Source: JANNRR01 sp031401675
GTDB lineage: Bacteria; Pseudomonadota; Alphaproteobacteria; Rhodobacterales; Rhodobacteraceae
Direction: 5' to 3'
NCBI GenBank assembly: GCA_031401675.1
Contig: JANNRR010000037.1
Coordinates: 1 to 53,401 of the forward strand
Length of the DNA stretch: 53,401 nucleotides
Below, in pieces: positions 16,736-25,998 of this stretch. The notes under the pieces were generated by a model, which saw only the letters and a list, made by a program, of their open reading frames with translations, was not told the origin of the DNA and made no database searches. Positions within the stretch are counted from its first letter, which is position 1. Each line of letters opens with the position of its first letter. A program made the position numbers and the translations under genes.

Positions 16736-17593
16736 TCAGGCCCCGATCTCGACCGGGCTTGCCAGTGTCAGAAGGTGATAGGCCCCGTTCCGGCGAAAGC
16801 CGATGGACTCGTAGGCCCGGCAGGCAGCAGGCCCCGATGCGAACAGGATACCGGTCGCCACACCTGCTGCCCGGGCTTCGGCCAGATGCAGCGCCACGGC
16901 GCGGCGGGCATGGCCCAGGCCCCGCAGCGCGGGTGGGGTGAACACCGATCCGACCTGCACCATATCCGGCAGAACCGCGTTGAAGGCGGTAAGAGCAACG
17001 GGCACACCGTCAGCGGTCAACACGCGACCCCGGCCGCCTGCGATCAATTGCCCGGCATGTTCCGCCGCCAGGGCTTCGGTGGCGGCACCGGGCCGCGCCC
17101 CCATGATCTCGGTCAGATAGCCCACCCGCCAGCCGACCAGCCAGGCCGCGTCACTTGCAACCAGCCCGCGCAACTCGGTTGCGGCGTCCGGCAACGTCAG
17201 ATCCCGCAGATCAAGGCGGTACAGCGGTTCCGTCCTGTCAAGATCGGCGGGCACATCGGTCAGGCCAAGGGTGGCGCGCATCCACGAAATCTGATCCGGC
17301 ACCCCGGTCATGCCGACACATTGCCGGCCGGCCATTGCCAGGCGCACCGCCGAAGCGGACGGGCGCGCCCCCGGAACCTGCAACATGCCATAGCCGTTTT
17401 CGGTCAGCCCGATGACACCAAGCACCGGCCCGGTTTCTGGCCATCGCCAGAAAGCCGCCTGCCCACCAGCCGCCCGATCTGGCACAAGACTCGCTCGCGC
17501 CAGATTGGTCCGCAGAAACATCGAGGTCTCGGCATACCCCGCCAGAAACGCCTCAATCGGCCCGGCGTCTTCCGCCATCGCTGCCCGGATCAT
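16736..17593 (-). CDS. GNAT family N-acetyltransferase
   Basis: A 285-residue protein whose C-terminal half is a GNAT domain. The acetyl-CoA loop is visible in VFTPPALRGLGHARRAVALHL and the last strand as AYESIGFRRNGAYHLL. The N-terminal half is a weaker, possibly degenerate acyltransferase-like domain. Substrate unknown. The start at 17593 overlaps the rsmE stop by four bases (ATGA), giving translational coupling. The long upstream open frame is a shadow of rsmE. Confidence 0.85.
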   Translation of the reverse strand: MIRAAMAEDAGPIEAFLAGYAETSMFLRTNLARASLVPDRAAGGQAAFWRWPETGPVLGVIGLTENGYGMLQVPGARPSASAVRLAMAGRQCVGMTGVPDQISWMRATLGLTDVPADLDRTEPLYRLDLRDLTLPDAATELRGLVASDAAWLVGWRVGYLTEIMGARPGAATEALAAEHAGQLIAGGRGRVLTADGVPVALTAFNAVLPDMVQVGSVFTPPALRGLGHARRAVALHLAEARAAGVATGILFASGPAACRAYESIGFRRNGAYHLLTLASPVEIGA

Positions 17594-18312
17594 CGCCAAT
17601 CCCCGAAAGCCGCCTGCCAAAGGGTCAGCGCCGCAACTGCAGCAGTGTCGGCCCGCAGGATGCGCGGACCCAGGCCAAGCGGCACCACCTGCGGCATCGA
17701 CCGAAGCCGAGCCTGTTCGGCATCGGAAAACCCGCCCTCGGGCCCGATCAGCACCGCCCACGGCCCGCCAGCGCCGGTATCTGTCAGGGCAGAGGGTCGC
17801 CCCGCCAGATGCTCGTCACACCACAGGATGCGCCGCTCGGCCGGCCAGTCGGCCAACAGCTGGTCCAGCGCCATCAGTTCCGCAACCTCGGGCACAAAGG
17901 TTCCGCCACATTGCTCGGCAGCCTCGACCGCATGCGCCAGCAACCGGTCCTGCCGGATGCGCTCGGCATTGGTAAACTCGGTCTGCACCGGCAGAATCCG
18001 CGCGGCACCCAATTCAGTGGCCTTTTCCACGATGAAATCGGTCCGCGCCTTCTTGATCGGCGCGAACATCAGCCACAGGTCAGGGGGATGGCGCTGGACG
18101 CCGGTCTGTTCGATGCAAGTCAGCGTGCCGCCGCGCCGGCCAGCCTCGGCGACCTCGGCGCGCCATTCGCCCTGACGACCATTGAACAGCAACACCGAGG
18201 CACCACGGCCTAGCCGCATCACCGAGAACAGATAGTGACCCTGATCGGCTGCGACAGGAACCGATTGCCCGACACCAAGCGGTTGATCTACAAAGAGCCT
18301 GACGCGACCCAC
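17590..18312 (-). CDS. rsmE: 16S rRNA m3U1498 methyltransferase RsmE
   Basis: RsmE methylates N3 of U1498 in 16S rRNA. The 240-residue SPOUT protein shows an N-terminal PUA-like domain (RLFVDQPLG...GHYLFSVMRLG), KARTDFIVEKATELGAARILPV, and the trefoil-knot end LIGPEGGFSDAE plus LGPRILRADTAAVAALTL. The start is taken as GTG at 18312, because homologues begin MxKIRL-like and no ATG lies between it and the conserved region. A 10-G tract sits in the place of the ribosome-binding site. It leads an operon with the GNAT gene and the two-TM protein. Confidence 0.92.
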   Translation of the reverse strand: MGRVRLFVDQPLGVGQSVPVAADQGHYLFSVMRLGRGASVLLFNGRQGEWRAEVAEAGRRGGTLTCIEQTGVQRHPPDLWLMFAPIKKARTDFIVEKATELGAARILPVQTEFTNAERIRQDRLLAHAVEAAEQCGGTFVPEVAELMALDQLLADWPAERRILWCDEHLAGRPSALTDTGAGGPWAVLIGPEGGFSDAEQARLRSMPQVVPLGLGPRILRADTAAVAALTLWQAAFGDWR

Positions 18313-18316
18313 CGTT

Positions 18317-18326
18317 CCCCCCCCCC
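18317..18326 (-). repeat. 10-base homopolymeric G tract at the rsmE start
   Basis: Ten consecutive C on the plus strand (G on the coding strand) end four bases upstream of the GTG start of rsmE. A further five G follow two bases upstream. It lies in the 45-base gap shared with ubiA, and its length could vary by slippage. Confidence 0.7.
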
Positions 18327-18357
18327 GGCCCCCAACTGCCGAACCAAGGCTGTAGAT

Positions 18358-19341
18358 ATGACCGAAGCCCCGCAAACACCAGCCGCGCCCTTTTCCGCTG
18401 CGGGTGGCGTGGCGGATGCACCACTGGGAAACTGGGTTGACCGCTTCGCCCCGGCTGTAACGCGCCCCTATCTGCGGCTGTCCCGGGCGGACCGTCCGAT
18501 CGGCACCTGGCTGTTGTTCCTGCCCTGCGCCTGGGGTGTCCTGCTGGCGGCTCTTGCTGGCCCCTATCATTGGCAACCATGGGATATCGGCATCATTGCG
18601 GGCTGCGCCGTCGGGGCGGTGCTGATGCGCGGGGCCGGCTGCACCTGGAACGACATCACCGACCGTAACATCGACCGCGCCGTCGCCCGCACCCGGTCCC
18701 GCCCGATCCCGTCGGGGCAGGTGACCGTTCCACAGGCTCTGATCTGGATGGCGCTGCAGGGCTTTGCGGCCTTTCTGATCCTGATCACCTACAACTGGGT
18801 CACCATCGGCCTTGGCCTTGCGGCACTTGGACTTGTCGCGGTCTACCCCTTTGCCAAGCGCTTCACCTGGTGGCCGCAGGTGTTTCTGGGGCTGGCCTTC
18901 AACTGGGGTGCGCTTCTGGCCTTTGCGGCGCATTCCGGCAGCATAAGCCCGGCCTCGGTCCTGCTGTATCTGGCGGGCATTGCCTGGACGCTGTTCTACG
19001 ACACAATCTATGCGCATCAGGACCGCGAGGATGATGCGCTGATCGGCGTCAAATCCACGGCCCGGCTGTTCGGCACCAACACGCGGCAATGGCTGCGGCT
19101 GTTCATGGTCGCCTCGGTCCTGCTTCTGGTCGCGGCAATCCTGGTGGCGGTGCTGCCGGGCCGCAACCCGCTGGCGCTGGTGCTGGCACTGTGCGGGGCG
19201 TGGGCCTTTGGCTGGCACATGGCCTGGCAGCTTGGCCGGCTGGATATCGACAACCCCGAAACCTGCCTGCGCCTGTTCCGGTCCAACCGCGATGCGGGGC
19301 TGATCCCTGCGCTGTTTCTTGCTGCTGCACTGATCGTCTGA
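18358..19341 (+). CDS. ubiA: 4-hydroxybenzoate polyprenyltransferase
   Basis: UbiA attaches the polyprenyl tail to 4-hydroxybenzoate in ubiquinone synthesis, in the inner membrane. The 327-residue protein has about eight to nine TM helices, the first Asp-rich motif in GAGCTWNDITDRNIDRAVA and the second in FYDTIYAHQDREDDALIGVKSTA. The substrate diphosphate is likely made by the polyprenyl synthase at 21877-22881. It is divergent from rsmE with only 45 bases between starts, so promoter elements must overlap the neighbouring coding regions. Confidence 0.94.
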   Translation: MTEAPQTPAAPFSAAGGVADAPLGNWVDRFAPAVTRPYLRLSRADRPIGTWLLFLPCAWGVLLAALAGPYHWQPWDIGIIAGCAVGAVLMRGAGCTWNDITDRNIDRAVARTRSRPIPSGQVTVPQALIWMALQGFAAFLILITYNWVTIGLGLAALGLVAVYPFAKRFTWWPQVFLGLAFNWGALLAFAAHSGSISPASVLLYLAGIAWTLFYDTIYAHQDREDDALIGVKSTARLFGTNTRQWLRLFMVASVLLLVAAILVAVLPGRNPLALVLALCGAWAFGWHMAWQLGRLDIDNPETCLRLFRSNRDAGLIPALFLAAALIV

Positions 19342-19401
19342 TTGATCCGCCCGGCGCCGCGCCGTAAGTACGGCGCTTCCGCCCCGAACCCCGGTCCGCC
19401 C

Positions 19402-21450
19402 ATGCGTCTGAACGCCCGCCTGATCGCCATCGCCGCCTTTGTCTGTGCCGCGGGCATCGCCTGGCTGGGCGCAGTCTGGGCTGTCACCTTGATCGAGCGC
19501 AGTTCGACCGAAGCCGTGGCCGCCGCACTGGCCGATGCCGGGGTCGACTGGGCTACCGTCCGGGCCGACGGCCTGCAGATGCAGATGACCGGAACCGCGC
19601 CATCCGAGGCCGAGCGGTTTCGCGCCCTGACCGTCGCCGGCAGTCTGATCGATTCCACCCGGGTGATCGATCTTGTGCAGGTCGCCGAGGCCAAGGCGAT
19701 CGCCGCCCCGCGCTATTCCGTGGAAATCCTGCGCAACGACGACGGCATCTCGCTGATCGGGCTGATCCCGGCGGTAGAGGGGCGGGCGGCAATCCTGGCA
19801 ACTGTCCAGCAGATCGCAGCCGGCGCCAAGGTGACAGACCTGCTGGAAACTGCCGAACACGCGGTGCCCGAAGGCTGGGCCCAGGCCTTGACCTTCGGCC
19901 TGACTGCCCTGAACTCGCTGCCGCGCTCGAAAGTCTCGATTCTGGCCGACCGGGTTGCGATAACCGCCATCTCGGACAGCGCCGACCACAAGCGCCGGCT
20001 GGAGGCAGAGTTGTCGCGGGCGGTTCCCGACGGCCTGCGGCTGGAACTGGTGATTTCCGCACCTCGACCGGTGATCGCACCCTTTACCCTGCGGTTTCTG
20101 ATTGATGGCCAGGGCGCGCGGTTTGACGCCTGTTCGGTCGATACCGAAGCCGCGCGGGATACGGTTCTGAAATCCGCCGCCGCCGCCGGGATGCAGGGCA
20201 AGGCCGATTGCGTCATCGGCCTTGGCGTCCCCTCGCCAAACTGGGCCGAAGCGGTGGCTACGGCCATCGCGGGGCTGGCCGAACTGGGCGGCGGCACTCT
20301 GACCTTTTCCAATGCCGACGTCTCGTTGATCGCCGGACCGTCGGTCACGCAGGCGGCGTTTGACCGCGTCGTCGGCGATCTGGAGGCACGGCTTCCGGAT
20401 GTCTTTTCACTCTTTGCAGCGATGCCCGGCAAGGAACCGTCGGTTCAGGCAGAAAGCGGCCCTGTCGAATTCACCGCGACCCTTGCCGAGGACGGCCAGG
20501 TGCAGTTGCGCGGTCGGCTGCCGGATGAACGGGTCCGTGCCGCCGTCGACAGCTTTGCCCGGGCCCGGTTCGGCTCCGAGGCGGTCTATACGGCGGCCAG
20601 GCTCGACGGTGCCCTGCCCGCTGGCTGGCCGGTGCGTGTATTGTCGGCGCTGGAGGCGCTGGCCGAACTGGATCGCGGCGATGTCAAGGTGCTGCCCGAC
20701 CTGCTTGAAGTGCGCGGCGTGACCGGCAATCCGCAAGCCAGCGCCGAAATCAGCCGCATCCTGTCCGAAAAGCTCGGGCAGGGCCAGGATTTCCGGATCA
20801 TCGTCAGTTACGACAAGGCTCTGGACCCGAACGCCGGATTGCCGACGCCGCGCGAGTGCATCGCCAGCATCGAGACCCTGCTGGCCCGGCAAAAGATCAG
20901 CTTCGCCCCCGGCAAGGCCGAGATCGATCCGGCAGCCAATCCCACTCTGAACGGTATCGCCAAAGTGCTGACGCGCTGCGGTGCCCTGCCGATGGAGGTT
21001 GGCGGCCATACCGATTCCCAGGGCCGGGACGAGATGAACCTGGCCCTCAGCCAGTCCCGCGCCGAAGCTGTGGTTCAGGCCCTGATCGGTCGCGGTGTGC
21101 TGATCGCGGCGATGACGGCCAAGGGCTTCGGCGAAACCGAAGCCATAGCCGACAACAAGACCGAGGAGGGGCGCGAAGCCAATCGCCGGATCGCGTTCAA
21201 GCTGCTTCTGAGCGAGGAGGAAGCGGCAAAGATCGCGGCAGCGACTGTGGCTGCCGATGCCGCCGCACTGGCTGCTGCAAGTGCCGCAGCCGCACAGGAT
21301 GCGCAATCGCCCGTGACAGAAGCCGCAACAGCGGATACCGCTGCTGCAGTGCCAGAGGCAGAGGCAGAGGCAGAGGGATCGGCCGAGGTCGTCGTGCTGC
21401 CCGCGGCCGAAAACCAGATTCGCCCGAAACGGCGCCCCGAACAGAACTGA
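19402..21450 (+). CDS. OmpA-family envelope protein with BON-like domains
   Basis: A 682-residue protein. It opens with a hydrophobic N-terminal segment (LIAIAAFVCAAGIAWLGAVWAV) that is either a membrane anchor or a signal. A long middle region holds repeated BON-like alpha/beta units. The C-terminal OmpA peptidoglycan-binding domain includes KISFAPGKAEIDPAANPTLN, VGGHTDSQGRDEMNLALSQSRA and EANRRIAFKLL. It ends in an Ala/Glu-rich low-complexity tail after about residue 600. It probably tethers the envelope to peptidoglycan. A small coiled-coil membrane protein follows 36 bases later. Confidence 0.88.
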   Translation: MRLNARLIAIAAFVCAAGIAWLGAVWAVTLIERSSTEAVAAALADAGVDWATVRADGLQMQMTGTAPSEAERFRALTVAGSLIDSTRVIDLVQVAEAKAIAAPRYSVEILRNDDGISLIGLIPAVEGRAAILATVQQIAAGAKVTDLLETAEHAVPEGWAQALTFGLTALNSLPRSKVSILADRVAITAISDSADHKRRLEAELSRAVPDGLRLELVISAPRPVIAPFTLRFLIDGQGARFDACSVDTEAARDTVLKSAAAAGMQGKADCVIGLGVPSPNWAEAVATAIAGLAELGGGTLTFSNADVSLIAGPSVTQAAFDRVVGDLEARLPDVFSLFAAMPGKEPSVQAESGPVEFTATLAEDGQVQLRGRLPDERVRAAVDSFARARFGSEAVYTAARLDGALPAGWPVRVLSALEALAELDRGDVKVLPDLLEVRGVTGNPQASAEISRILSEKLGQGQDFRIIVSYDKALDPNAGLPTPRECIASIETLLARQKISFAPGKAEIDPAANPTLNGIAKVLTRCGALPMEVGGHTDSQGRDEMNLALSQSRAEAVVQALIGRGVLIAAMTAKGFGETEAIADNKTEEGREANRRIAFKLLLSEEEAAKIAAATVAADAAALAAASAAAAQDAQSPVTEAATADTAAAVPEAEAEAEGSAEVVVLPAAENQIRPKRRPEQN

Positions 21451-21486
21451 CCGGACCACCACTGACAGACGACCCAAGGGCAATCC

Positions 21487-21813
21487 ATGAACCGCACCGA
21501 ATTCATTCTTGCCACCGCCCTTATCCTGTTCGTGGCGTTTTCACTTGGCTGGTTCGCCTATTGGCTGCTGCACCGGTTCACCCGCGTCACCCAGACCGAA
21601 ATGGGCGAGTTGGAGCGGATGGCGCAGGATCTGCACGAAGCCGAAGACCTGCGCGATCAGGCCATCGCATTTCTGGAGCAGCGCGAGGCGGAACTGTCAA
21701 ACCAGCTCCTGCAGACCGAGGCGGAACTGCAGGCCACGATGGACGGCCTGCGCGACGCCCGCGCCGAGGCCGGGGAACTGCGGGCCTATGTCGAACGGAT
21801 CAATGCGGGCTGA
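21487..21813 (+). CDS. Small membrane-anchored coiled-coil protein
   Basis: A 108-residue protein with one N-terminal TM helix (FILATALILFVAFSLGWFAYW) and then a charged coiled coil of about 70 residues (LEQREAELSNQLLQTEAEL). No named family recognised. It follows the OmpA-like gene at 36 bases on the same strand and is probably co-transcribed, so an envelope role is likely but unproven. The ATG follows a weak purine stretch (AAGGGCAATCC). Confidence 0.75.
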   Translation: MNRTEFILATALILFVAFSLGWFAYWLLHRFTRVTQTEMGELERMAQDLHEAEDLRDQAIAFLEQREAELSNQLLQTEAELQATMDGLRDARAEAGELRAYVERINAG

Positions 21814-21876
21814 TGGTGACCGCCCGTCCGGCCGGTGCGGCACAGCCTCAGGCACGGCCTGCCCGGTCAAAGCCGC

Positions 21877-22881
21877 TCAGATGACCCGCGTCACGACATA
21901 ATCGGCCAGATCGTGCAGCATGTCGCGCAATTGGTTGCCCGGCAGGCCGTTCAACGCAAGTTTGGCCCGTTCGCCCCAGGCGACAGCTTCGGCGCGAACT
22001 TCCTGCAAGGCACCATGCCGCGTCAGGATCGCCATCGCATGCGTCAGATCGCCGTCGCGCTGATCGCCCTTTTCGATCACCCTTTGCCAGAAAGCCCGCT
22101 CGGCCGCATCCGCACGCGATACTGCCTTGATCAACGGCAGCGTCAGCTTGCGCTCGCGGAAATCATCGCCGACATTCTTGCCGATTGCCACGCTGTCGCC
22201 GGAATAGTCCAGAAGGTCATCGACCATTTGAAAACACACGCCGAGCGCGTCGCCATAGACCTGCAGCGCCGCAATCTGCGCTTCGACGGCACCGGCAATC
22301 ACCCCGCCGACCTCGCACGCCGCCGCGAACAACGCCGCCGTCTTGCCTCGGATCACCTTCAGATAAATCGCCTCGTCCGTCCGCAGATCCTGGGCTGCGG
22401 TAAGTTGCAGCACCTCGCCCTCGGCAATCGTCGCCGCCGCGTTGGACAGAATTCCCATGACACGCAACGATCCGGTTTCCACCATCAGCTGAAACGACCG
22501 CGCGAACAGATAGTCCCCGACAAGAACGCTGGACTTGTTGTCCCACAGCAGGTTCGCGGTCGGGCGACCCCGGCGCTTCGCCGATTCGTCGACCACGTCG
22601 TCATGCAAGAGCGTGGCGGTATGGATGAACTCTACCGTCGCCGCCAGATGCACATGAAACGGGCCCGCATAGTCGCAAAGCCGCGCCGAGGCCAGCGTCA
22701 GCATCGGGCGCAGCCGCTTGCCGCCCGCCTCGACCAGATGCGCTGTCACTTCCGGAATCCGCGGCGCGTGTTCCGAGGCCATGCGGTCGCGGATCAACAC
22801 ATTCACCGCCGCCAGATCACCGGCCAGAAACGCCGCCAGCCGATCGTGCGGTTTGTGCGAGGCCAGGTCCAAACTCATCAC
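21877..22881 (-). CDS. Polyprenyl diphosphate synthase (ubiquinone side chain)
   Basis: A 334-residue all-trans polyprenyl synthase that extends a C15 primer with IPP to the C40-C50 tail of ubiquinone. The first Asp-rich motif is LLHDDVVDESAKRRG at about residue 92, the second MVDDLLDYSGD at about 222. Small residues before the first motif fit a long-chain product. Octaprenyl and decaprenyl synthases cannot be told apart here, though C50 is common in this group. It is divergent from the DUF2007 gene. Confidence 0.92.
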   Translation of the reverse strand: MMSLDLASHKPHDRLAAFLAGDLAAVNVLIRDRMASEHAPRIPEVTAHLVEAGGKRLRPMLTLASARLCDYAGPFHVHLAATVEFIHTATLLHDDVVDESAKRRGRPTANLLWDNKSSVLVGDYLFARSFQLMVETGSLRVMGILSNAAATIAEGEVLQLTAAQDLRTDEAIYLKVIRGKTAALFAAACEVGGVIAGAVEAQIAALQVYGDALGVCFQMVDDLLDYSGDSVAIGKNVGDDFRERKLTLPLIKAVSRADAAERAFWQRVIEKGDQRDGDLTHAMAILTRHGALQEVRAEAVAWGERAKLALNGLPGNQLRDMLHDLADYVVTRVI

Positions 22882-22934
22882 TGTCCTGTCAGTTGTCTCG
22901 ACAAGGCCGGGGGCATGTCATTAGATGTGGGATC

Positions 22935-23150
22935 ATGAAAGAGCTTTTGCGCACGACCGATCCCACGATCATTCCTTACGCCTCGGCATTGCTTCAGGGC
23001 GAGGGTATAGACGCGTTTCCGATGGACGTCCACATGAGCATACTGGAAGGCTCGCTGGGCATTTTGCCGCGCCGCCTGTTCGTGCGGCAGGCCGATTTCT
23101 TCCGGGCGCGGATCGTGATGGCCGACAATGACATTCCGCTTGGGCTCTGA
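22935..23150 (+). CDS. DUF2007 small protein
   Basis: A 71-residue protein of the DUF2007 family (putative signal-transducing protein). Typical features are MKELLRTTDPTIIPYASALL with GEGIDAFPMDVHMS after it and the closing FRARIVMADND. Function unknown. Its stop abuts the ATG of the methyltransferase directly, an arrangement that implies translational coupling. Confidence 0.88.
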   Translation: MKELLRTTDPTIIPYASALLQGEGIDAFPMDVHMSILEGSLGILPRRLFVRQADFFRARIVMADNDIPLGL

Positions 23151-23912
23151 ATGGGCTTTGCCGACGCCGATCTGACCGAGGACCGGTTTCTGGGCGGGCG
23201 GCTTCGAATCCTGCAACCACGCTTTGGCTACCGAGCCGCGACCGACCCGGTGTTGCTGGCAGCAGCCGTGGCAGCCCAACCCGGGCAGTCGGTGCTGGAA
23301 CTGGGCTGCGGCGCTGGCGTCGCCAGCCTGTGCCTCGCGATCCGTCTGCCCGGGCTGCGGCTCTGGGGGCTGGAATTGCAGGCAGAGTATGCCGATCTGG
23401 CCCGGCGCAACGCCGCGCTGAACGGGGTCGCTATCGAGGTTGTCGGCGGTGACATTGCTGCCATGCCCGCGATGTTCCGGGCGCTGCACTTTGATCATGT
23501 CATCGCCAATCCGCCCTACTTTCCGGCCCGGTCCGGCACCCCGGCCCGCAACGATGGCCGCGAACAGGCGCAGCGCGAGGATCTGCCGCTGGCCGACTGG
23601 ATGGCCACAGGTCTGCGGCGGTTGCGCCCCGGTGGCTGGCTGACGGTGATCCAGCTGGCTGACCGGCTGCCCGATCTGCTGGCCGCCCTTGGCCGGTCGG
23701 GCAGCATCACGGTCCTGCCGCTGCAGCCGCGCGCCGGGCGGCCGTCCAACCGAATGATTCTGCGCCTGAAAAAATCCGGCCGCAGCCCATTCGTCCTGCT
23801 GCCCGCGGTCGTGATGCACGACGGTCCCGCGCACGACGGCGACCGCGACAGCCACAGCCCCGTCGCGCAAGCCGTGCTGCGCGATGGCGCAGCCCTGCCG
23901 ATGACTGCTTAA
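23151..23912 (+). CDS. tRNA1(Val)-A37 N6-methyltransferase-like protein
   Basis: A 253-residue SAM-dependent methyltransferase. The SAM loop is VLELGCGAGVASLCLA at about residue 48, the acidic strand ends in LELQ, and the N6-adenine motif NPPYF is at about residue 123. This fits the TrmN6/YfiC group, which methylates A37 of tRNA-Val, although some relatives act on other targets. It is co-oriented and contiguous with DUF2007. Confidence 0.85.
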   Translation: MGFADADLTEDRFLGGRLRILQPRFGYRAATDPVLLAAAVAAQPGQSVLELGCGAGVASLCLAIRLPGLRLWGLELQAEYADLARRNAALNGVAIEVVGGDIAAMPAMFRALHFDHVIANPPYFPARSGTPARNDGREQAQREDLPLADWMATGLRRLRPGGWLTVIQLADRLPDLLAALGRSGSITVLPLQPRAGRPSNRMILRLKKSGRSPFVLLPAVVMHDGPAHDGDRDSHSPVAQAVLRDGAALPMTA

Positions 23913-24020
23913 GGTTTCATCAACTGCTCAACTGTCACACTAAGGTTACGTGTTTCCCGTGACACGCGACGCATTCTGTGGTGAAATCCGACCACGGAAC
24001 AATCAGAGAGGAGAACAAGC

Positions 24021-24188
24021 ATGGCCTTGAGTTCGCATCTGCAGGAGCTCCGCAAGAAACACCAACATCTGTCAGAGGTCGTCGAGCAGGCGCAGCGTCA
24101 TCCCGGAACGGACGCGCTCAAAATAGCGGAGATGAAGAAGCAGAAGCTGAAACTGAAGGAAGAGATCGCCCGCCTGTCGCAGGGCTGA
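24021..24188 (+). CDS. DUF465 (YdcH-like) small protein
   Basis: A 55-residue highly charged helical protein starting MALSSHLQELRKKHQHL and ending with KLKLKEEIARLSQG, matching the DUF465/YdcH family of small coiled-coil proteins of unknown function. AGAGAGGAGAACAAGC gives a strong ribosome-binding site. The 108 bases upstream hold a TGTCAC...GTGACA dyad (23934-23965) but no sure promoter. It converges with the DMT exporter at 13 bases. Confidence 0.85.
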   Translation: MALSSHLQELRKKHQHLSEVVEQAQRHPGTDALKIAEMKKQKLKLKEEIARLSQG

Positions 24189-24201
24189 AACTGGTCTGAT
24201 C

Positions 24202-25083
24202 CTACGTGTCCGGCGAAGCGGTGCGCGCGCTGGCGCGGGCCGCAACGATGGCACCGCCCGCAATCAAAACCGCCGCGACAGCGATGGTCCTGGTTGGCTG
24301 TGCCAGACCCGCAGCAACAAGTGCCAGCGTCGACAGCAGCGGCGCCACATAGGCGGCCACACCCAGCAGCTGAATGTCGCCGTGCTTCATCCCGATGTCC
24401 CAGGCAAAGAACGCGATGCCGACCGGGCCGACGCCAAGAGCAAGAACGCACAGCCAGCCAAGGGTATCCTGCGGCCAAGCCGTTGTTTCCAGACCAATAT
24501 GCGCAATTGCTGACATAACCGCCGCAGCAAGGCAAAACACTGTCACCGACTCGGTTGGCACTTCGCCCAGGCGGCGCGACAAAACTGAGTAACTGGCCCA
24601 TGTTAGTGCAAATGCGAAGGCAACGGCAAAGCCGGGGGCCATGTTCAGCCCGGCTGACCCGGTGCTACTCAGCACGATCAAACCCGCGCCGCAGAACGCC
24701 AGTATCGCCCCGACCACATGCATCACCCCAAGCCGTTCCCCTGGCAAGAGCCCGGACAGAAGCACGATTATCAGCGGCCACAAATAGGCGATTAGACCGG
24801 TTTCGGCTGCCGGAGCCAGTCGAAACGCCGTGAAGTACAGAAAATGCGCGCCGAAAAGGCCCGCCGTGCCAAAAGAATAGACCCTCCAGGAAATGCCGCG
24901 CAAGACGTGCAAGCGGTTGTTGCGGGTTGTCCAGATCAGGCCGATCGTGCCGCCGATGGTAAGGCAAAGGGCATTCAGCAACAACGGCGGAACCGGGGCA
25001 GAACCGATGGTGAAAAGCGCAAGCAACGCCCATTGCAGCACTGCCGTAAAGCCCACCAGCGTGGCACGGTTGCGCGGTGTCAA
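24202..25083 (-). CDS. EamA/DMT-superfamily exporter, YddG-like
   Basis: A 293-residue protein with about ten TM helices in two EamA halves. Segments such as AYLWPLIIVLLSGLL, LTWASYSVLSRR and AWDIGMKHGDIQLLGVAAY resemble YddG-type aromatic or neutral amino-acid exporters. The start is a TTG at 25083, supported by GGAGG six bases upstream, and gives the usual MTPRNRATLVGF-like N-terminus. Substrate inferred only from family. Confidence 0.87.
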   Translation of the reverse strand: MTPRNRATLVGFTAVLQWALLALFTIGSAPVPPLLLNALCLTIGGTIGLIWTTRNNRLHVLRGISWRVYSFGTAGLFGAHFLYFTAFRLAPAAETGLIAYLWPLIIVLLSGLLPGERLGVMHVVGAILAFCGAGLIVLSSTGSAGLNMAPGFAVAFAFALTWASYSVLSRRLGEVPTESVTVFCLAAAVMSAIAHIGLETTAWPQDTLGWLCVLALGVGPVGIAFFAWDIGMKHGDIQLLGVAAYVAPLLSTLALVAAGLAQPTRTIAVAAVLIAGGAIVAARASARTASPDT

Positions 25084-25200
25084 TCGGTACCTCCGGTCAC
25101 CGGAGACCGACTACAATGGACGCTGTCGCGACACCAACCCCGGCAATCCAAGGGCCCGCCCGCCTGGGTCGGCCCAACTGCCTTGGGCGGTTGCACCCGC

Positions 25201-25926
25201 CTAGATCGAATATTGCCCGCCATTGGCCGTAATCGTTGCCCCGGTGATAAAGCCGGCATCGTCGGCGGCAAGGAACACCACGCAGCGTGCAATCTCTGAC
25301 GGCTCGCCTAGTCTGCCGACCGGGATCTGCGGTATGATGCGCTCGTTAAGCACCTTTTCATCGATGGCCCGCACCATTTCGGTGCCAATATAGCCCGGGC
25401 AGATGGCGTTCACAGTGATCCCGGCGCGCGCGCCTTCCTGGGCCAGCGCCTTGGTGAATCCCAGATCACCGGCCTTGGCCGCCGAATAATTCACCTGCCC
25501 GGCCTGGCCCTTCTGACCATTGATCGACGAAATGCTGATGACCCGGCCAAACTTGCGGTCGCGCATGCCCGACCACAACGGGTGCGTCATGTTGAACAAG
25601 CCGCTCAGGTTGGTATCCATCACTTCGCGCCACATTGCCGGGGTCATCTTGTGGAACATGGCGTCACGGGTGATGCCGGCATTGTTCACCAGCACCTCCA
25701 CCGGGCCAAGCGCTGTCTCCACCTCCCGGATGCCGGCGGCGCAGGCGTCATAATCCGCGACCGACCATTTGAAGGTCGGAATTCCGGTCTCGGCGGTGAA
25801 CGCCGCTGCGGCCGCATCGTTGCCGGCATAGTTGGCCGCAACCGTGTAGCCTGCTGCTTTCAGTGCCACCGAAATCGCAGCGCCAATTCCGCGCGACCCG
25901 CCGGTCACGAGTGCAACTCTTCCCAT
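25201..25926 (-). CDS. phaB: Acetoacetyl-CoA reductase
   Basis: PhaB reduces acetoacetyl-CoA to (R)-3-hydroxybutyryl-CoA with NADPH for polyhydroxybutyrate synthesis. The 241-residue SDR shows the TGGSRGIG cofactor loop at residue 10, NNAG, the catalytic Ser with ISSINGQKGQAGQVNYSAAKAG (Tyr and Lys), and the ending ITANGGQYSI typical of PhaB. Two in-frame ATG codons stand side by side; 25926 is preferred because the GGGGGA site is then four bases away. It is downstream of the interrupted phaA, separated by 85 bases. Confidence 0.93.
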   Translation of the reverse strand: MGRVALVTGGSRGIGAAISVALKAAGYTVAANYAGNDAAAAAFTAETGIPTFKWSVADYDACAAGIREVETALGPVEVLVNNAGITRDAMFHKMTPAMWREVMDTNLSGLFNMTHPLWSGMRDRKFGRVISISSINGQKGQAGQVNYSAAKAGDLGFTKALAQEGARAGITVNAICPGYIGTEMVRAIDEKVLNERIIPQIPVGRLGEPSEIARCVVFLAADDAGFITGATITANGGQYSI

Positions 25927-25983
25927 CATTTCCCCCACAGTTTCGCTCCCTATGCAATCTTGTTAAATCAGGCGGGCACCTGA

Positions 25984-25998
25984 CGCAACAATATTGCG
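25984..25998. promoter_or_regulatory. CGCAA-N5-TTGCG dyad between phaA and phaB
   Basis: A symmetric CGCAACAATATTGCG element sits in the phaA-phaB gap, about 60 bases upstream of the phaB start. It could bind a regulator or give phaB its own control. No factor is assigned. Confidence 0.3.

Noticed and set aside
18313..19989. Minus-strand extension of the rsmE frame opposite ubiA
   Set aside because: The upstream part has no homology and overlaps ubiA; the GTG at 18312 gives a normal RsmE.
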